Assembly: GCA_900539595.1 (NCBI GenBank)
Contig: UQCQ01000011.1
Coordinates: forward strand, 1 to 58,384
Direction of reading: 5' to 3'
Source of the DNA: an uncultured Mollicutes bacterium
Lineage (GTDB): Bacteria > Bacillota_I > Bacilli_A > RFN20 > CAG-826
DNA length: 58,384 bases
Shown here: positions 8,878 to 19,900 of the stretch, piece by piece
Position numbering within the stretch: position 1 is the stretch's first letter
Layout of the letters: each line of letters starts with the position of its first letter
Position numbers and translations under genes: made by a program
Notes under the pieces: generated by a model
What the model saw: only the letters and a program-made list of their open reading frames with translations
What the model was told of the DNA's origin: nothing
Database searches by the model: none

Positions 8878-11076
8878 TCAATAATGGAAGGTTGATAGAT
8901 GGGACAAGAGGTAGAAATGACCCGCGGATTCGCTTCCAAGTTGGAAGGAGAGGCCTTTCTTTCCCGAAGCGATGTTCTCATCTAACGGGATGATGTAGTC
9001 CTTTTGTTCCGCGTGGTTCCTCACCGTGATGTTCGCCGAATCAATACGAACCTCGAAGTTATACCAGGTATTTTGAATCGTCGTGGGGGTCATGTCCGCG
9101 CCAAGGTCGGGGCGATACCCGGTTTGGCCAAGGCTATTGCGGTTGCTGCCCGAGCCTAGATAAATACCTTCTCCTGCTAAATTGCTACCAAGGGTGAAAC
9201 GGATGCCCTGGTTTTGGCTAAATAGATCCGTGAAGTCGATGGGGTTGAAGCTAAGTGTCGTCGAGCCTTTTTCGTTTTGGCCTAGGATTCCAATGGCTTG
9301 TCCCGCCGAGCTAATCGCCAAAGTCCATTCTTTGTTGGCCAATGCTTCGGAAATAGCTTCGTTTTGGGTCTTGAGGGCGCCATTAGAAACGCTGAATCCA
9401 GATTCGTTGGTCACGTTCAGGAACGTCGACTCGCCATGAACGACTTGGAGACGGCTCATCCAGTAACGGCGGCCTCCGCCTTTTTGCGTGGAATACATCG
9501 AAATGCTGGCTTTGCCGCTAGCTTCTTCTTCCGTTAAGAAGATTTCGCCATAACGATCCGCATATTTGTTAGGATTCTCCACCAAACGGTCCCTAAAATA
9601 CAGACGCACACGGTTAGAAGGATCGACATAGAAATAGATTTCGGTCCGAGTGAGATTATCAAAGGATTGGACCGTTTGATTCTCATTCACAAGAACATCT
9701 TGTCCGCCAGCTTTGAAGTGGAGGTTGTTCCAACTATTGAAGCCACCAAGTTCCATTTTGGCGACCTTCCCTCCGCTTAATAGGCTACGGAAATCCGTCG
9801 CGGGGAAGACAATCGTCCCGCTTGAGGATCCACCATAGGGGTTGAACATCATTCCGTCTTCGTCGGTACGGGCAAATTCCTTTAAATACTGGGCCTTGAG
9901 CTCCATATCAATATGGTCTCCGGCCCAACAAATATTGGAGAAACCATCATCAACCTTCGCGGTGAGAGCTCCGTTTTCGCAAACAAAGTCTTCCCGTTTC
10001 CAGTTATCCAAATATTGCTTCTTTTGGTTGCCATATTCCCAACGGGCGGTCAATTGCATGTCCCCTTCTACGGGTTTAGCAAAATCATAGAGCTCGGTTC
10101 CGTTATACCAACCTTTAAAGGTATAGGAATCATAATAATCATCTGCCGCGCGAACGGGATCCGCGGGTTTGCTAAGTAACGTCCCCGCGTCGACGGACTG
10201 CGAAGGATAGGAAGTCGAAGTCAAATCATTAAACGTGGCGTTGCAACGTAGGATTTCGGCTTCTACCCCCAGGCTCACTTGCCCTTCTTTTTCCGTGAAG
10301 GAATAGAATCCCGATGCATCAGGAGTCAAGACTTGATCGCCGAGTTTCACCGAAAGGATTTGATAATATTTTTCAGGAGTCACTTGGAAACGGACCGTCT
10401 TGGAATAGGGGATCGCAGCCAAATCAAGATCCTTGTCTTCGAAATTTAAGGTGAAATGTCCACCTGCAGGAAGAGTCAAACGATAGGTTTCTTCCTCGGT
10501 AGCAACGCGAACCGTCATCTTCGAGGTGACGTTGGGAATCGAATAAACGCCGGTTTCATCCGGGACTAAGGGGGTGTCCATCAAGGACACGCCGGTAACG
10601 ATGTTATGGGCTTCTGGTTCCACTTTGAAGCGGAAAGTGCCGCCATAAGCGATTTCTCCTTGTTCTCCTTCTACGGGAACCACGGTGAAATTCTCGCCTT
10701 CAAAAGCGACGGGATACGTGTTTTTCTCCGCTTTGGCCGAAACGTTTCGATTTCCTTTTACCGCAGGGATCGTATATTCATAATGGTCGTTGGGGAGAAG
10801 AATATCGGTTTCCCCATCTAGATGAACCGAAGCGATGCGGTAGCCTTCTAGCGGCTTTACCTCAAATCGGAATTCATGGCCTTCCTGAACTTTGGAGGCA
10901 TCATACCCTTCTAAAGCTTTCGCGCTAAACCCTTCCCCTTGGGGGAGAGCGACGCTGAAATAGGTATAAGTCGGCTCAGAGGTCGAAGAGTCCGCAGGAG
11001 TGTTGTTGCCCCCGCAGGATGCAAGTCCCATTAAGGACGCGAAGGCGAGGGAGAAGATGATTTTGCCTTTGTTCAT
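8878..11076 (-). CDS. Surface lipoprotein with three tandem repeats and an InlB-type repeat
   Basis: 732 residues with a lipoprotein signal (lipobox LASC, Cys21). Three tandem modules of about 78 residues follow (about 39-117, 120-197, 198-275), each with an F-R/K-F-x-V-x-P core and a following Y-x-I/L-x-S-V-x-L type strand. Next comes an InlB B-repeat/Listeria-Bacteroides repeat (about 280-346, ending FKGWYNGTELYDF...LTARW) and a long C-terminal region with two jelly-roll-like halves, possibly carbohydrate-binding. It is the last gene of the glycan operon and overlaps the GH127 stop by ATGA; AGGAGG precedes the start. The function is probably glycan or surface binding; no catalytic motif was recognised. 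Confidence 0.75.
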   Translation of the reverse strand: MNKGKIIFSLAFASLMGLASCGGNNTPADSSTSEPTYTYFSVALPQGEGFSAKALEGYDASKVQEGHEFRFEVKPLEGYRIASVHLDGETDILLPNDHYEYTIPAVKGNRNVSAKAEKNTYPVAFEGENFTVVPVEGEQGEIAYGGTFRFKVEPEAHNIVTGVSLMDTPLVPDETGVYSIPNVTSKMTVRVATEEETYRLTLPAGGHFTLNFEDKDLDLAAIPYSKTVRFQVTPEKYYQILSVKLGDQVLTPDASGFYSFTEKEGQVSLGVEAEILRCNATFNDLTSTSYPSQSVDAGTLLSKPADPVRAADDYYDSYTFKGWYNGTELYDFAKPVEGDMQLTARWEYGNQKKQYLDNWKREDFVCENGALTAKVDDGFSNICWAGDHIDMELKAQYLKEFARTDEDGMMFNPYGGSSSGTIVFPATDFRSLLSGGKVAKMELGGFNSWNNLHFKAGGQDVLVNENQTVQSFDNLTRTEIYFYVDPSNRVRLYFRDRLVENPNKYADRYGEIFLTEEEASGKASISMYSTQKGGGRRYWMSRLQVVHGESTFLNVTNESGFSVSNGALKTQNEAISEALANKEWTLAISSAGQAIGILGQNEKGSTTLSFNPIDFTDLFSQNQGIRFTLGSNLAGEGIYLGSGSNRNSLGQTGYRPDLGADMTPTTIQNTWYNFEVRIDSANITVRNHAEQKDYIIPLDENIASGKKGLSFQLGSESAGHFYLLSHLSTFHY

Positions 11077-12881
11077 TTGGTAATCCTCCTAAGGCTATTT
11101 TTCGTAAGCCAAACGGAAATCCGTTCGGTGGGGTCGTCCATGTTTTTGCCGCTATCCGCAAAATCGACCAATTTCTTCCCGTCAGGGAATTCGACGGTCA
11201 ATTGGTTCGGGAAAACGACGTTCTTCACCGTTTTGGCAGCCGTCGATTCAGTAAAGGGGGCCGTCACATCGCCTAGACGCGAATCCGCGGCCAAGACGAT
11301 CGGTCCTTTGGTGAAGGCGATTTTGTCTTCGCAGGCATGAATCTTCACGGGGCGCGAGAAGAGGATCTTGATTTGATCGTCGTTCCAAAGACGATTCAAA
11401 ACGAAATATCCGTTTTCTTCTAAGGGAAGCACTTCTTCTCCGTTGATGGAGATTCTGGCCTTGCCCCAAGTCGGGGCGAGAAGTCGCAAAGCAAACGAGG
11501 TTCCATTTCCAATAACGTGAAGGGTAACCTTGCCGCTTTGGAATAGGTTGGCCTTCATTTGAAGGGCAATGGGTTTATCGTTATGGGTTGTCTTCAAGGA
11601 GAAGGGGGAATAGAAATTCACGTCAAATCCCTTTTCTCTTTTTATGCAGGCGAATTGGCCCATTAAGCCAAGTCCATATCCTCCGTTAGCGGCGCAACAG
11701 CCATAACTGCGGTCGTCTTGCATCCGTTGATATCCGCCGATTAACGTCGCGCGGCGTCCATTGACTAACGGGGTATAGGAATCAAAGAGATAGCTTTCGT
11801 GGGGCGGGGTGTCGTAGGTATCACCGTGCCAAATGCGTCCTTCCGCGAGTTCCATCGTCTGGTTTTGGTCGTTGACACTTCCTGGTAATGCGTTGAAGCA
11901 AATCGTTTCTAGCATCCGGGCATAACTGGCATCCCCCGTTAAGGAAAGCAGATCCATCAGCAAGGACATGTAAGAAACCGTGACGCAGGTTTCTAATCCG
12001 GATTGATGGGTCGGCTGAGCTTGCAAAGCCTTGCTGTGGCTAAAGAATTCGGAATCTAAGCCTAATCCGCCGATGAGGGTGAATTCGCTTCTTTCCACGC
12101 GGCGGACGAATTCCTTGGTCAATTCGATCCAATGGGGATCGCTCGTGATGAGCCCATAACGGAGGACGCCTTGGAAGCAGGCAATCATTTCATAGGCTTT
12201 CCGCGTCTCCCATTGATAGGGGTCTTCGTCCGTTTTTTCTAATTTTTCAAACAAGTTCTCTTTGTAGCTGAGACCCGTAGAAACGATATAGGAAGCAAAA
12301 TCGAGGTAACGTTGCTTCTTGGTGAGGCTAAAAAGGTTGCAATAAAGTCCAAGAATCGAAGCGCTATTGAGGGAACCATAAATCGAAGAGGTCTCCAAAA
12401 TTCCCTTTTGGTTTTTCTTCGGCCCGATTTGTTTGGTTAATAACGTGGCTTGACGTTCGACTTCACGAAGCACCTTTCTCTTTTTGGCTTCGCTTTTGGA
12501 GATTTGGTAATAGGAAAGCATCCCTAGCAAAGCGTATTTTCTCGACCACACATCCCAGCCAAATAAGTCTTTTTCGGGAGGATAGGTCGAAAGAGTCCCG
12601 TTCTTTTTGGCGATCTCTACCATCTCCAAAACGGAATTCTCAATGCAGCGATAAAGCTTTTGAGAAGGGAGGTAGCGGTAGCACGTGCAGGCGCCGCGGA
12701 CGAATTTCCCCCAATATTCGCCCCGCCACGAGCCAGAGGCATCGGAGCGGAGGTCGAATTGGGAAGCGAATAGATGATATTTCGATTCGTCGAGGAATTC
12801 TTTTTCCTCCACGAGACGAACTAGACTCCCCGGATATCCGGAAAGAATCAATTCGCCAGGAGCGAAGCGAGGAAAAATCAT
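11073..12881 (-). CDS. GH127-family glycoside hydrolase (beta-L-arabinofuranosidase type)
   Basis: 602 residues without a signal peptide, so cytoplasmic. It is an (alpha/alpha)6-barrel protein of the DUF1680/GH127 group. The metal-site pattern is kept: Glu297 and Cys299 in ETCVTVSYM, followed by LTGDASYARMLE, and the Cys395-Cys396 pair in YGCCAANGG. In characterised GH127 enzymes these residues bind zinc and one of the paired cysteines is the nucleophile. Placed next to a CUT1 importer, it probably trims arabinofuranose from imported oligosaccharides. Sequence is divergent from the classical N-terminus, so substrate is uncertain. Confidence 0.8.
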   Translation of the reverse strand: MIFPRFAPGELILSGYPGSLVRLVEEKEFLDESKYHLFASQFDLRSDASGSWRGEYWGKFVRGACTCYRYLPSQKLYRCIENSVLEMVEIAKKNGTLSTYPPEKDLFGWDVWSRKYALLGMLSYYQISKSEAKKRKVLREVERQATLLTKQIGPKKNQKGILETSSIYGSLNSASILGLYCNLFSLTKKQRYLDFASYIVSTGLSYKENLFEKLEKTDEDPYQWETRKAYEMIACFQGVLRYGLITSDPHWIELTKEFVRRVERSEFTLIGGLGLDSEFFSHSKALQAQPTHQSGLETCVTVSYMSLLMDLLSLTGDASYARMLETICFNALPGSVNDQNQTMELAEGRIWHGDTYDTPPHESYLFDSYTPLVNGRRATLIGGYQRMQDDRSYGCCAANGGYGLGLMGQFACIKREKGFDVNFYSPFSLKTTHNDKPIALQMKANLFQSGKVTLHVIGNGTSFALRLLAPTWGKARISINGEEVLPLEENGYFVLNRLWNDDQIKILFSRPVKIHACEDKIAFTKGPIVLAADSRLGDVTAPFTESTAAKTVKNVVFPNQLTVEFPDGKKLVDFADSGKNMDDPTERISVWLTKNSLRRITK

Positions 12882-12884
12882 AGT

Positions 12885-14951
12885 CTACTCCACAACCCAA
12901 GAACCAACGGAACTCACTCCGGAATCCTGTAATTCTTTGACGGTGTCGTAACGATAAATTCCTCCGTTATTGATGGTGGGCTGGGCTTCGTAAACCCAGA
13001 CGAGGTCCGTATTTTTGCTTGCGGCGAAATACCAAGTCGCTCCGGGGAGCTTTCCAAATAGGGCCGCTTTTTCATTGTCTGGTTTGGAGCCAAGGACGCA
13101 GCACATGACTTGAGTAGACACCCCGGCAGTTTCGTAGTCGCCGAGTTTATCTTTGTCGTTACGCGCATAGCTGGTGAACAAATTCGTGGAGATGTAGCCG
13201 CTAGAAATCGGCATGAATTTTTCAGTTACCACTTGGACGTTACGGAAATCGCCTTCAAAGGAAGTCGAAGGACCATTGGTAATCGTGTTGTCCGTGCGGA
13301 AGAGGCAGCCTTTTTCCTGAGTGGCGGCAGTCACTTCTCCGCAGCTAGGATCTAGCGTCAGCTTCACGTAAATGTCATTCATCACAAGGCTATTAAAACG
13401 AGCTTCGAACAAAGCGTAGGAATGATCGTAATAATTGGTGGTGGTGATGTAGAGATTCGATAACGTTGCCTTCCACCCTTTCCAATTGGTCCACGTATTC
13501 CAGGCAAGGCCCGAGCAAAAGTCTTTGTTGGCGAAGGTGAATTCGAAATGCGTGTTTTTGATCGTGGGCGTTTCGCCGATTCCACCAAAAATTCCGGCGC
13601 GTCCGACTTTGGCGGCAATCGTATGGCCCTGTCCGTCGAAAGTGCCGCAGAAATAGCGGTTTTTTTCATCGCCATCGACGTAATAAGGCTGAATCTGCGA
13701 GGTCATATCGATGGGGTCGAGGATGTCCTGATCCAAGATGTAGTAGCCGTCGATGACCCTTCCGGCCTGCAAACGGAGCGTGCTTAAGAAATTGTCTTTC
13801 GTTAAGGCGCGGGTATAGACAAAGGTATCGGGGAAATAAAGCCCGCCTTTATTCGTAATAAGCAGAATCGGCTCCGAATCGGCCCCTTTCTCCTCCAAAT
13901 CATAAAGGAAGCCATTGGAGGAGAATTTCAGTTCGCGGTCCCCTTGCTTAGCTTGGAGAATGCTTGCGCCTTCCCCAAAATATTGCTTTAAGGGGAACGG
14001 AGCCTCGGAAGAAATCTTCAACTGTTCCGTCGCGGTGGCTAGCGGAGAGATGACTTCCACGCGGATATTGGCGGTATAGGTGGTGCCGGTTTCGCTAATA
14101 AAGGTCCCAGAAACTAGGGCGGTCCCCACCTTTTTCGCAGTGACGGTGCCGTCGCTAGAGACTTCGACCACGCCGCTATCATCGGCAGAAATCGTCGCTT
14201 TCTTTTCCGTGCCGTTTTCCACGGCGACGAAGCGAACCTTGGCCGAGGTGTTATAGGATTTACCCTGCCAAGAATCGATGAGGGAAAGCTCCAAACGATT
14301 GGAGACGGTGTTTTGTCCGCCGGCAACGATTTCCGAACGCATAGAAATGTCTTCGCCGACCTTGACTTCGATCGTCTTCTTCATTTCGGCGTTGTCGAAT
14401 CCTTGCCACTGGCCCTTGACGGTGATGTGGGTGGTTCCTGCTTTCTTTCCGAGGATGGAATTGCCGTCTAATTGAAGGATGCCATCACTGGGAAGCTCCA
14501 TCACAATGGGGCAAGAATAGCGTTTGCCGCGGAAGGACACCTGTCCTTTGAGAGCAAAGGATGATCCTTTTGCCAAAACGATGTTATTCTCGATGTTTTC
14601 GATTTCTAGGCTCGGGAGGTAGGCTCCAAAGCCGACTTCCACCGAGCAAGAGGCGCTAGAAACGCCATCGCTGACCACGATTTGGGCTTTTCCGGCCCCC
14701 GTGGCCGTGACGGTTCCTTCTTCTACTCTCGCCACGCGTTCATCGGTGCTCGTCCAGGTCAATTTGCTAGGATCGGAGACATTCGCAGATAGTTCATACG
14801 TATCTCCAAATAGCAAGGAAAGCGAAGCGTCGCTTAAGGTTAGGTTCGTCGTAAGGGAAGAGGAGGCTCCTCCTTGTTCCGAACCGCAAGCAACAACGCC
14901 TAAAGCCAAGGGCAATAAGGCCAAGGCAAGGATAGTTTTGGATTTTTTCAT
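12885..14951 (-). CDS. Lipoprotein with bacterial Ig-like (Big_2) domains and GLUG-like module
   Basis: 688 residues. Lipobox VVAC (Cys22), then three Ig-like domains (about 35-107 a clear Big_2, about 115-197, about 205-301). A module at about 398-472 (GYYILDQDI ... GTFDGQGHTI ... GIFGGIGETPTIKN) resembles GLUG/beta-helix repeats and recurs in the phosphatase lipoprotein at 23716-26283. No catalytic motif was recognised. It is probably a cell-surface adhesin or glycan-binding protein of the operon, 3 bp upstream of the GH127 gene. Confidence 0.75.
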   Translation of the reverse strand: MKKSKTILALALLPLALGVVACGSEQGGASSSLTTNLTLSDASLSLLFGDTYELSANVSDPSKLTWTSTDERVARVEEGTVTATGAGKAQIVVSDGVSSASCSVEVGFGAYLPSLEIENIENNIVLAKGSSFALKGQVSFRGKRYSCPIVMELPSDGILQLDGNSILGKKAGTTHITVKGQWQGFDNAEMKKTIEVKVGEDISMRSEIVAGGQNTVSNRLELSLIDSWQGKSYNTSAKVRFVAVENGTEKKATISADDSGVVEVSSDGTVTAKKVGTALVSGTFISETGTTYTANIRVEVISPLATATEQLKISSEAPFPLKQYFGEGASILQAKQGDRELKFSSNGFLYDLEEKGADSEPILLITNKGGLYFPDTFVYTRALTKDNFLSTLRLQAGRVIDGYYILDQDILDPIDMTSQIQPYYVDGDEKNRYFCGTFDGQGHTIAAKVGRAGIFGGIGETPTIKNTHFEFTFANKDFCSGLAWNTWTNWKGWKATLSNLYITTTNYYDHSYALFEARFNSLVMNDIYVKLTLDPSCGEVTAATQEKGCLFRTDNTITNGPSTSFEGDFRNVQVVTEKFMPISSGYISTNLFTSYARNDKDKLGDYETAGVSTQVMCCVLGSKPDNEKAALFGKLPGATWYFAASKNTDLVWVYEAQPTINNGGIYRYDTVKELQDSGVSSVGSWVVE

Positions 14952-14956
14952 GCTGG

Positions 14957-16972
14957 TTATACCCCCAAACTTTCAAGATAGGATTGAATGGAAACGAATT
15001 CGCGGATGTCTTTGATGCCTTGATCGAGGCAGATGTCTTTGAATTTCTTTTTGATGGCGATGAATTCCGAAGTGGTGAATTTATCTTCGTAGCAAGAAAT
15101 CGCCACTTTCGCCGGAATGAGCCATTCAATGTCGATATAGGCTTTAAGACGTTTGTATTTGGCGGCGTCTTTGGCGTACACATTCAAGGAATCATAGGCT
15201 TTGTCGCAGATATCGAAGAGCTCTTGGACGAGGCCATATCCCCAATATTTCTTGTTGCCAGAGATGTCCCCTTGCATGGAACCGCCATTGCCGATACCGA
15301 ATTTTTCGATGGTTTTAGCGAACCAGAGACGAAGCTTTTCGAAGAGCTCTCTCATCGCCGGGGCGGCATTTTCATAGACATTGTTGATGTAGTCGTTAAT
15401 CATCTCGTCCATGTCGGAAGAAGAATCCCACGCCTTCTTGCAAAGGACGTAATTGGCAAGTCCCCCGAATCCCGGATCGGCGCCACGCTGGTCGTTTTTC
15501 ACCTGCTCGAAGGAGAAGGAATAGTTATAACGGGCCAGATATTCGTGGTAATCGTTATAGAAATTGTAGATATCGTAGAAGGTGATGTAATCGTTGAAGA
15601 ATCCGCCATAGCTCCACGCCCAGGTGCCAGGATAGAAATTGCCCCAGGCTTTTAAGGTTTTGCGGGCCTCTTCATTGGCTTGGCTATAGAAAGAACGGCC
15701 ATAGTCAAAGTTCATCGACGCAACATAGGGCATGATGTTCACCCCTTCATCTGGGATGATATCTTGATCATAGGTAAACGTGCCGTCGGCATTTTCCTTG
15801 AAGGGAGGAGTCATCGCCGATTGATAGGCGAAGAAGGAATAATTTAGCGGACGCTTATAGGCGGCGTTTTCCGGCAAATCCATCCATTCATTGACCTTCT
15901 TGCCGACTTTTTTCATGAAGAGCAAGACGGTCGCGGAGATGGCGTTATTGTGCTTCTCCTTCACCGCGTTACAAGCCTCGCAGTCGCAGAGGTCAGGAAC
16001 ATCGTTCATACCAAGGAAGGCCGTGGTGTAACTTGGGAATTGGGCCGTGGGCTTCCAAGTAAGGGTTTGTTCGATCTTTTTCGCTGCGCATTCGACCATG
16101 AATTCGAGTTCTTTCTCGTCTCCGTGAGCGGTGAAACAAAGCTGATCGCCCTTGCTGTTATAGAACTTCGGATGCTCGGCTTGGTATTTGTTTTTGGGGA
16201 AATAATAGAAGCTATTGTGGTTTCCGCTCCACGCTCCGTTCGGATTATCCCCTTCAAAAATCGGAAGGATAAGGCTGCCGGAGTCATCGGTCACCCTCAT
16301 GCGATAAGGGAACATCTGGTTTTGGCTCGCCGTCGGATAGAGAAGTCCTCTTTTTTGGCGGAAAGAAACATCAGGGATATCCACGACGTCATAGTTGTAA
16401 AGTTTGACGTCCTTGACGTTTTTATCGAGGGTATACCGATCGTTATAATAGGTCTCGAAATTGAAATTGAGCTTCAAGAAATCATAGACCGCGTAAAGGG
16501 TCGAATAATTGGTTTGGCCAAAGAGGAAGACGGACTTCCCTTTGGTCATAATCCGGACCCCGTCTCTTCCAAATCCGCTTAAATCGGCTTCGAGAGCCGC
16601 AGTGGCCCAGAAATTATTCTGCCCCAAGGAAAGATAGGTCGCGGATTCGCTATAGGAAACGTTGCCATCATCGGTCACGACGGGCAAATCAACCCCGGTT
16701 GCTTCTTTGAACAAAGTGGTCAATTCGCTTTGGGCGTAAAGGAGTTGGTCGTCGCTAGTAGACGGGACGAGAATCTTGTAGGAACTCTTGCCGTTTTTAA
16801 CGAGATAATCCGAGGTTTCCGTCGCGGAGAAGCGGTGTTTTTCCGAAACCGTCTCTCCAGCTCCAGGAACTGAACTTTGGTCTTCGCTACTCCCACCTCC
16901 GCAAGCGCTTAGTAGCGTCGCGGAAGACATGGCGAAGGCGAAGAGAATCTTTTTGCGATTTGCTTTTTTCAT
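14957..16972 (-). CDS. DUF4838-domain lipoprotein
   Basis: 671 residues with lipobox LSAC (Cys24). Residues about 64-170 resemble the N-terminal domain of GH67/GH20-like glycosidases (YKILVPSTSDDQ ... LSLGQNN ... LFGQTNYSTLYAVYDFL). A DUF4838 domain follows, marked by the C-x-C-x-x-C cluster at 329-334 (GMNDVPDLCDCEACN). DUF4838 proteins are found in polysaccharide-use loci and are suspected glycosidases acting outside the cell; activity is not proven. It lies 5 bp upstream of the Big_2 lipoprotein gene. Confidence 0.82.
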   Translation of the reverse strand: MKKANRKKILFAFAMSSATLLSACGGGSSEDQSSVPGAGETVSEKHRFSATETSDYLVKNGKSSYKILVPSTSDDQLLYAQSELTTLFKEATGVDLPVVTDDGNVSYSESATYLSLGQNNFWATAALEADLSGFGRDGVRIMTKGKSVFLFGQTNYSTLYAVYDFLKLNFNFETYYNDRYTLDKNVKDVKLYNYDVVDIPDVSFRQKRGLLYPTASQNQMFPYRMRVTDDSGSLILPIFEGDNPNGAWSGNHNSFYYFPKNKYQAEHPKFYNSKGDQLCFTAHGDEKELEFMVECAAKKIEQTLTWKPTAQFPSYTTAFLGMNDVPDLCDCEACNAVKEKHNNAISATVLLFMKKVGKKVNEWMDLPENAAYKRPLNYSFFAYQSAMTPPFKENADGTFTYDQDIIPDEGVNIMPYVASMNFDYGRSFYSQANEEARKTLKAWGNFYPGTWAWSYGGFFNDYITFYDIYNFYNDYHEYLARYNYSFSFEQVKNDQRGADPGFGGLANYVLCKKAWDSSSDMDEMINDYINNVYENAAPAMRELFEKLRLWFAKTIEKFGIGNGGSMQGDISGNKKYWGYGLVQELFDICDKAYDSLNVYAKDAAKYKRLKAYIDIEWLIPAKVAISCYEDKFTTSEFIAIKKKFKDICLDQGIKDIREFVSIQSYLESLGV

Positions 16973-16985
16973 ATTTCATCCCTCC

Positions 16986-19900
16986 TTATTCGACGATCAA
17001 GGTGTATTGCCCATAGGCCACATTGCCTTCTTCGTCTTGGCAGGTGACGTGAGCCGTATAGGTGCCCTTGTCTTTGATATTGACGGCATTGCCGTTAGGA
17101 ACCATGGCGATCAACACGCCTTCGCTATCATAGATAAGATGCCAGATTTCAATCTTATCCGAGGCAGTCATGTTATCCGTGGCCGTGATGTTAGGAAGGG
17201 TAGCCTGGGTATTGGCTTTGATCTTATGGGTGGAAGGCAAGGAATTGATGACTGGTTTTTCTCCATCGAGAACGCTGATCATGCCCTTGAAGCCGCCAGT
17301 AATTGCGTTATCGAATCCATCCATAACGACGAAATTCATGATGTAAGAGGCATATTCATCCATCCGGAAGGAATAGGCGTGGCTGAAATCGCGCATCTCA
17401 TAGATATCTTGGCCACTGACGAGGTCTTTGACGCGGCGAACGCTTCCGCCGATGTTCTTGATGACAGATATCGAGAGTTTTTCATCCCCAGCAGGAGATA
17501 AAACATCCGCGACGTTGGGCTTAGAGATGGAAGCCGTTTCGTTGAGCTTAGCGATCTTTTCTGGGAATTCGTATGAAGCCATCGGGGCGATGCGGTCGCG
17601 AGTCGATCCGGAACGGAAGGGCTGATTACCCACGTAAGAGATATCCAAATAAGAGGAGGTGGACAGCCCTTCTGCTTCGATTTGGAGGAACATCGCATCG
17701 TTGACAAAGGGGTTTTCGATTTGGAAATTGGCCCCCGCAACGGTTAAGGTCGAGGTCGCAGAACTATAAAGCAAGGAAGCGCCGGTAGAGAGGAAGTCTT
17801 CGTTCCCCGTGCTGAATTTGCCATTGACGGAGACGCCGGTTTTTTCGAAGCGGATCGTGATTTCATCTCCCCCATAATAAGGGAGGAAACGAAGCGTCAC
17901 CGCACCGACTCCACTTGCCTTGAAATTGAATTGCATCGGAGAGAAGAGCAATTTGTTGATAAATTCCATCTTGCCCTTGCCGGCGACTTTGCTTTGATAA
18001 CGGACGAAATCGGCGTTTTCCCCTTCGCTGATTTCGACGTTTTTGCCTTCGAAATCCCCAACGAAATATTTGGTGAGGTCCACGCGCTTGCCATCTTTGT
18101 TCCAATTCGCGTCCACGACGGGGATCGTTTCGGTTTCGATGGTGTCGGTGGGATTGGATTTGGGGTAGAAGCGGAATTTGCAGGTTGTCCCATCCGCCGT
18201 GAAGGAGGCGGGGTCAAAGGCGACGTAATCCTTTCCGTCGATTTGGACTTCTCCCACCACTTCGTCTTGCTGGGCGCCGTTTTCATTGTAACCATAGGCC
18301 GCCGGAGCATCGAGGGAGTAGGTAGCTCCCTTCATGAAATAATGGGGGAGGTATACGTCTTTGGAAGAGAACTCCGCTTTGTTGTTGGCGGAAACGGTGA
18401 AGCTGTATTCTTTTTCGCCGGAATAGAAACGGTCGTGATAACGATATTGGAGCGTATAGGTCCCCGCTTGTTCTAAAAGATAAGAATCCAAACTAGAGAC
18501 CGTTTTCTTTTCTCCACGAGGCGAAGTGACTTCGATTTCGACGACGGCGTCGTCATTCAGGGACTCCATCGTAAAATTGTTAAATTGAACCGTCTTGCCA
18601 GCGACCATGTTTTCCAAGGGAACCACTTCCATCTTGAGGCCTTCGCTTCCAAATTCGGAAACGGAAAGGTCCAAGCGTTTCGTGGACACGTTCCCATAGA
18701 CGTCTTCTGCGCGATACAAGATGGTGTAAACGCCTTTTTGGTCCGGCAGGAATTTGCCGTCTTTGACTGCGACGAGTCTCTTCGCGGAGGAATCGTAGCC
18801 GTAATAGACGCTATAGGTGGCTTCGCCGCGAAGCCCGGTTTCGTCATAAGCTTTTGTCGCGGGGACTTCGATTTCAAGTCCACCCATGATTTTGGCCTCT
18901 TCGTCTTCGCTATGATCAAAAATCGGGGCGATGCGGTCTTTGTAATAATCCATGGGGTTTAACTCATCGCCGCGGACACCGCCAATTTCGCCGATTTCAA
19001 GGGAGGCTAGTTCAACCCCGCTATATCCGCTAGCGGTAACCGACATATAAACGAGTCCGTTCTTGAATCCTTTGAAGGTATCGTTGCCATAGATGCCGGC
19101 ATTATTGAATTCGGCGACCAAAACGTATTCGCTCGCCGCGTCGGTGGCGGCATAAATGCGATAATGGGAGGGATCAGCGGAATCCAAATAATAAGAAACG
19201 TTGTTCATCGACTTCGAAACCGGGCTATTGCCGGTGATGCGCGTGCCGCCTTGGGAATTGATGCGGTAAGATTTTCCATCCACTTCCACCGATCCCGAGT
19301 CATCGGCGATTAACCCCGCGTTACGGGCTCCGTTATAGGAAGTCGTGACGTAATTTTCGTAATAATAGGTCCCTTTGCTATTGGTGATGGTGAAATAGTT
19401 ATTGGGATCATAGGCATCCGTCACCCGCAAGGTGATGGAATGGACCGTCGGCTTTTGCTCTAAATCGATGATGTTCCAAGCCATGAGCTTTTGATATTTG
19501 CTCTTGCTCAGATCAATCGGCTTGGCATAGGTAAAGGTATCCCCTTCGGTAAGGCCGAGTTTTAAGCCATAGGCATAGCCGCTTCCTGCAAAAAAATTGT
19601 TGAGGTTGCCGTAATCGATGGTCGATTTGTTTCCGTTAAAGGAATAGACGTCTTGATAAACGTTGAATTTCTTCGCGAAAATCGTGCCATCTTCCCCATA
19701 GCAAGTAATTTCATAAGAGCCAAAGGCGTCAAGTTTATAGGCACTGCCCATTTGTTTGGTGCCATCAGGATAGGTCAAGACGCTCGAAGCGACTTTGACG
19801 GATTTATCTCCAGTTTGGATCACCGTGTCCTTGGCGATATAGATGTATTCGCCGAGGTTATAAACCTCTTGGATTTCCGATCCACTTAAAGAAGTGGCTT

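Noticed and set aside
14984..15655. Plus-strand 223-codon frame opposite the DUF4838 gene
   Set aside because: Antisense shadow of a recognised lipoprotein gene, without ribosome site or motifs.
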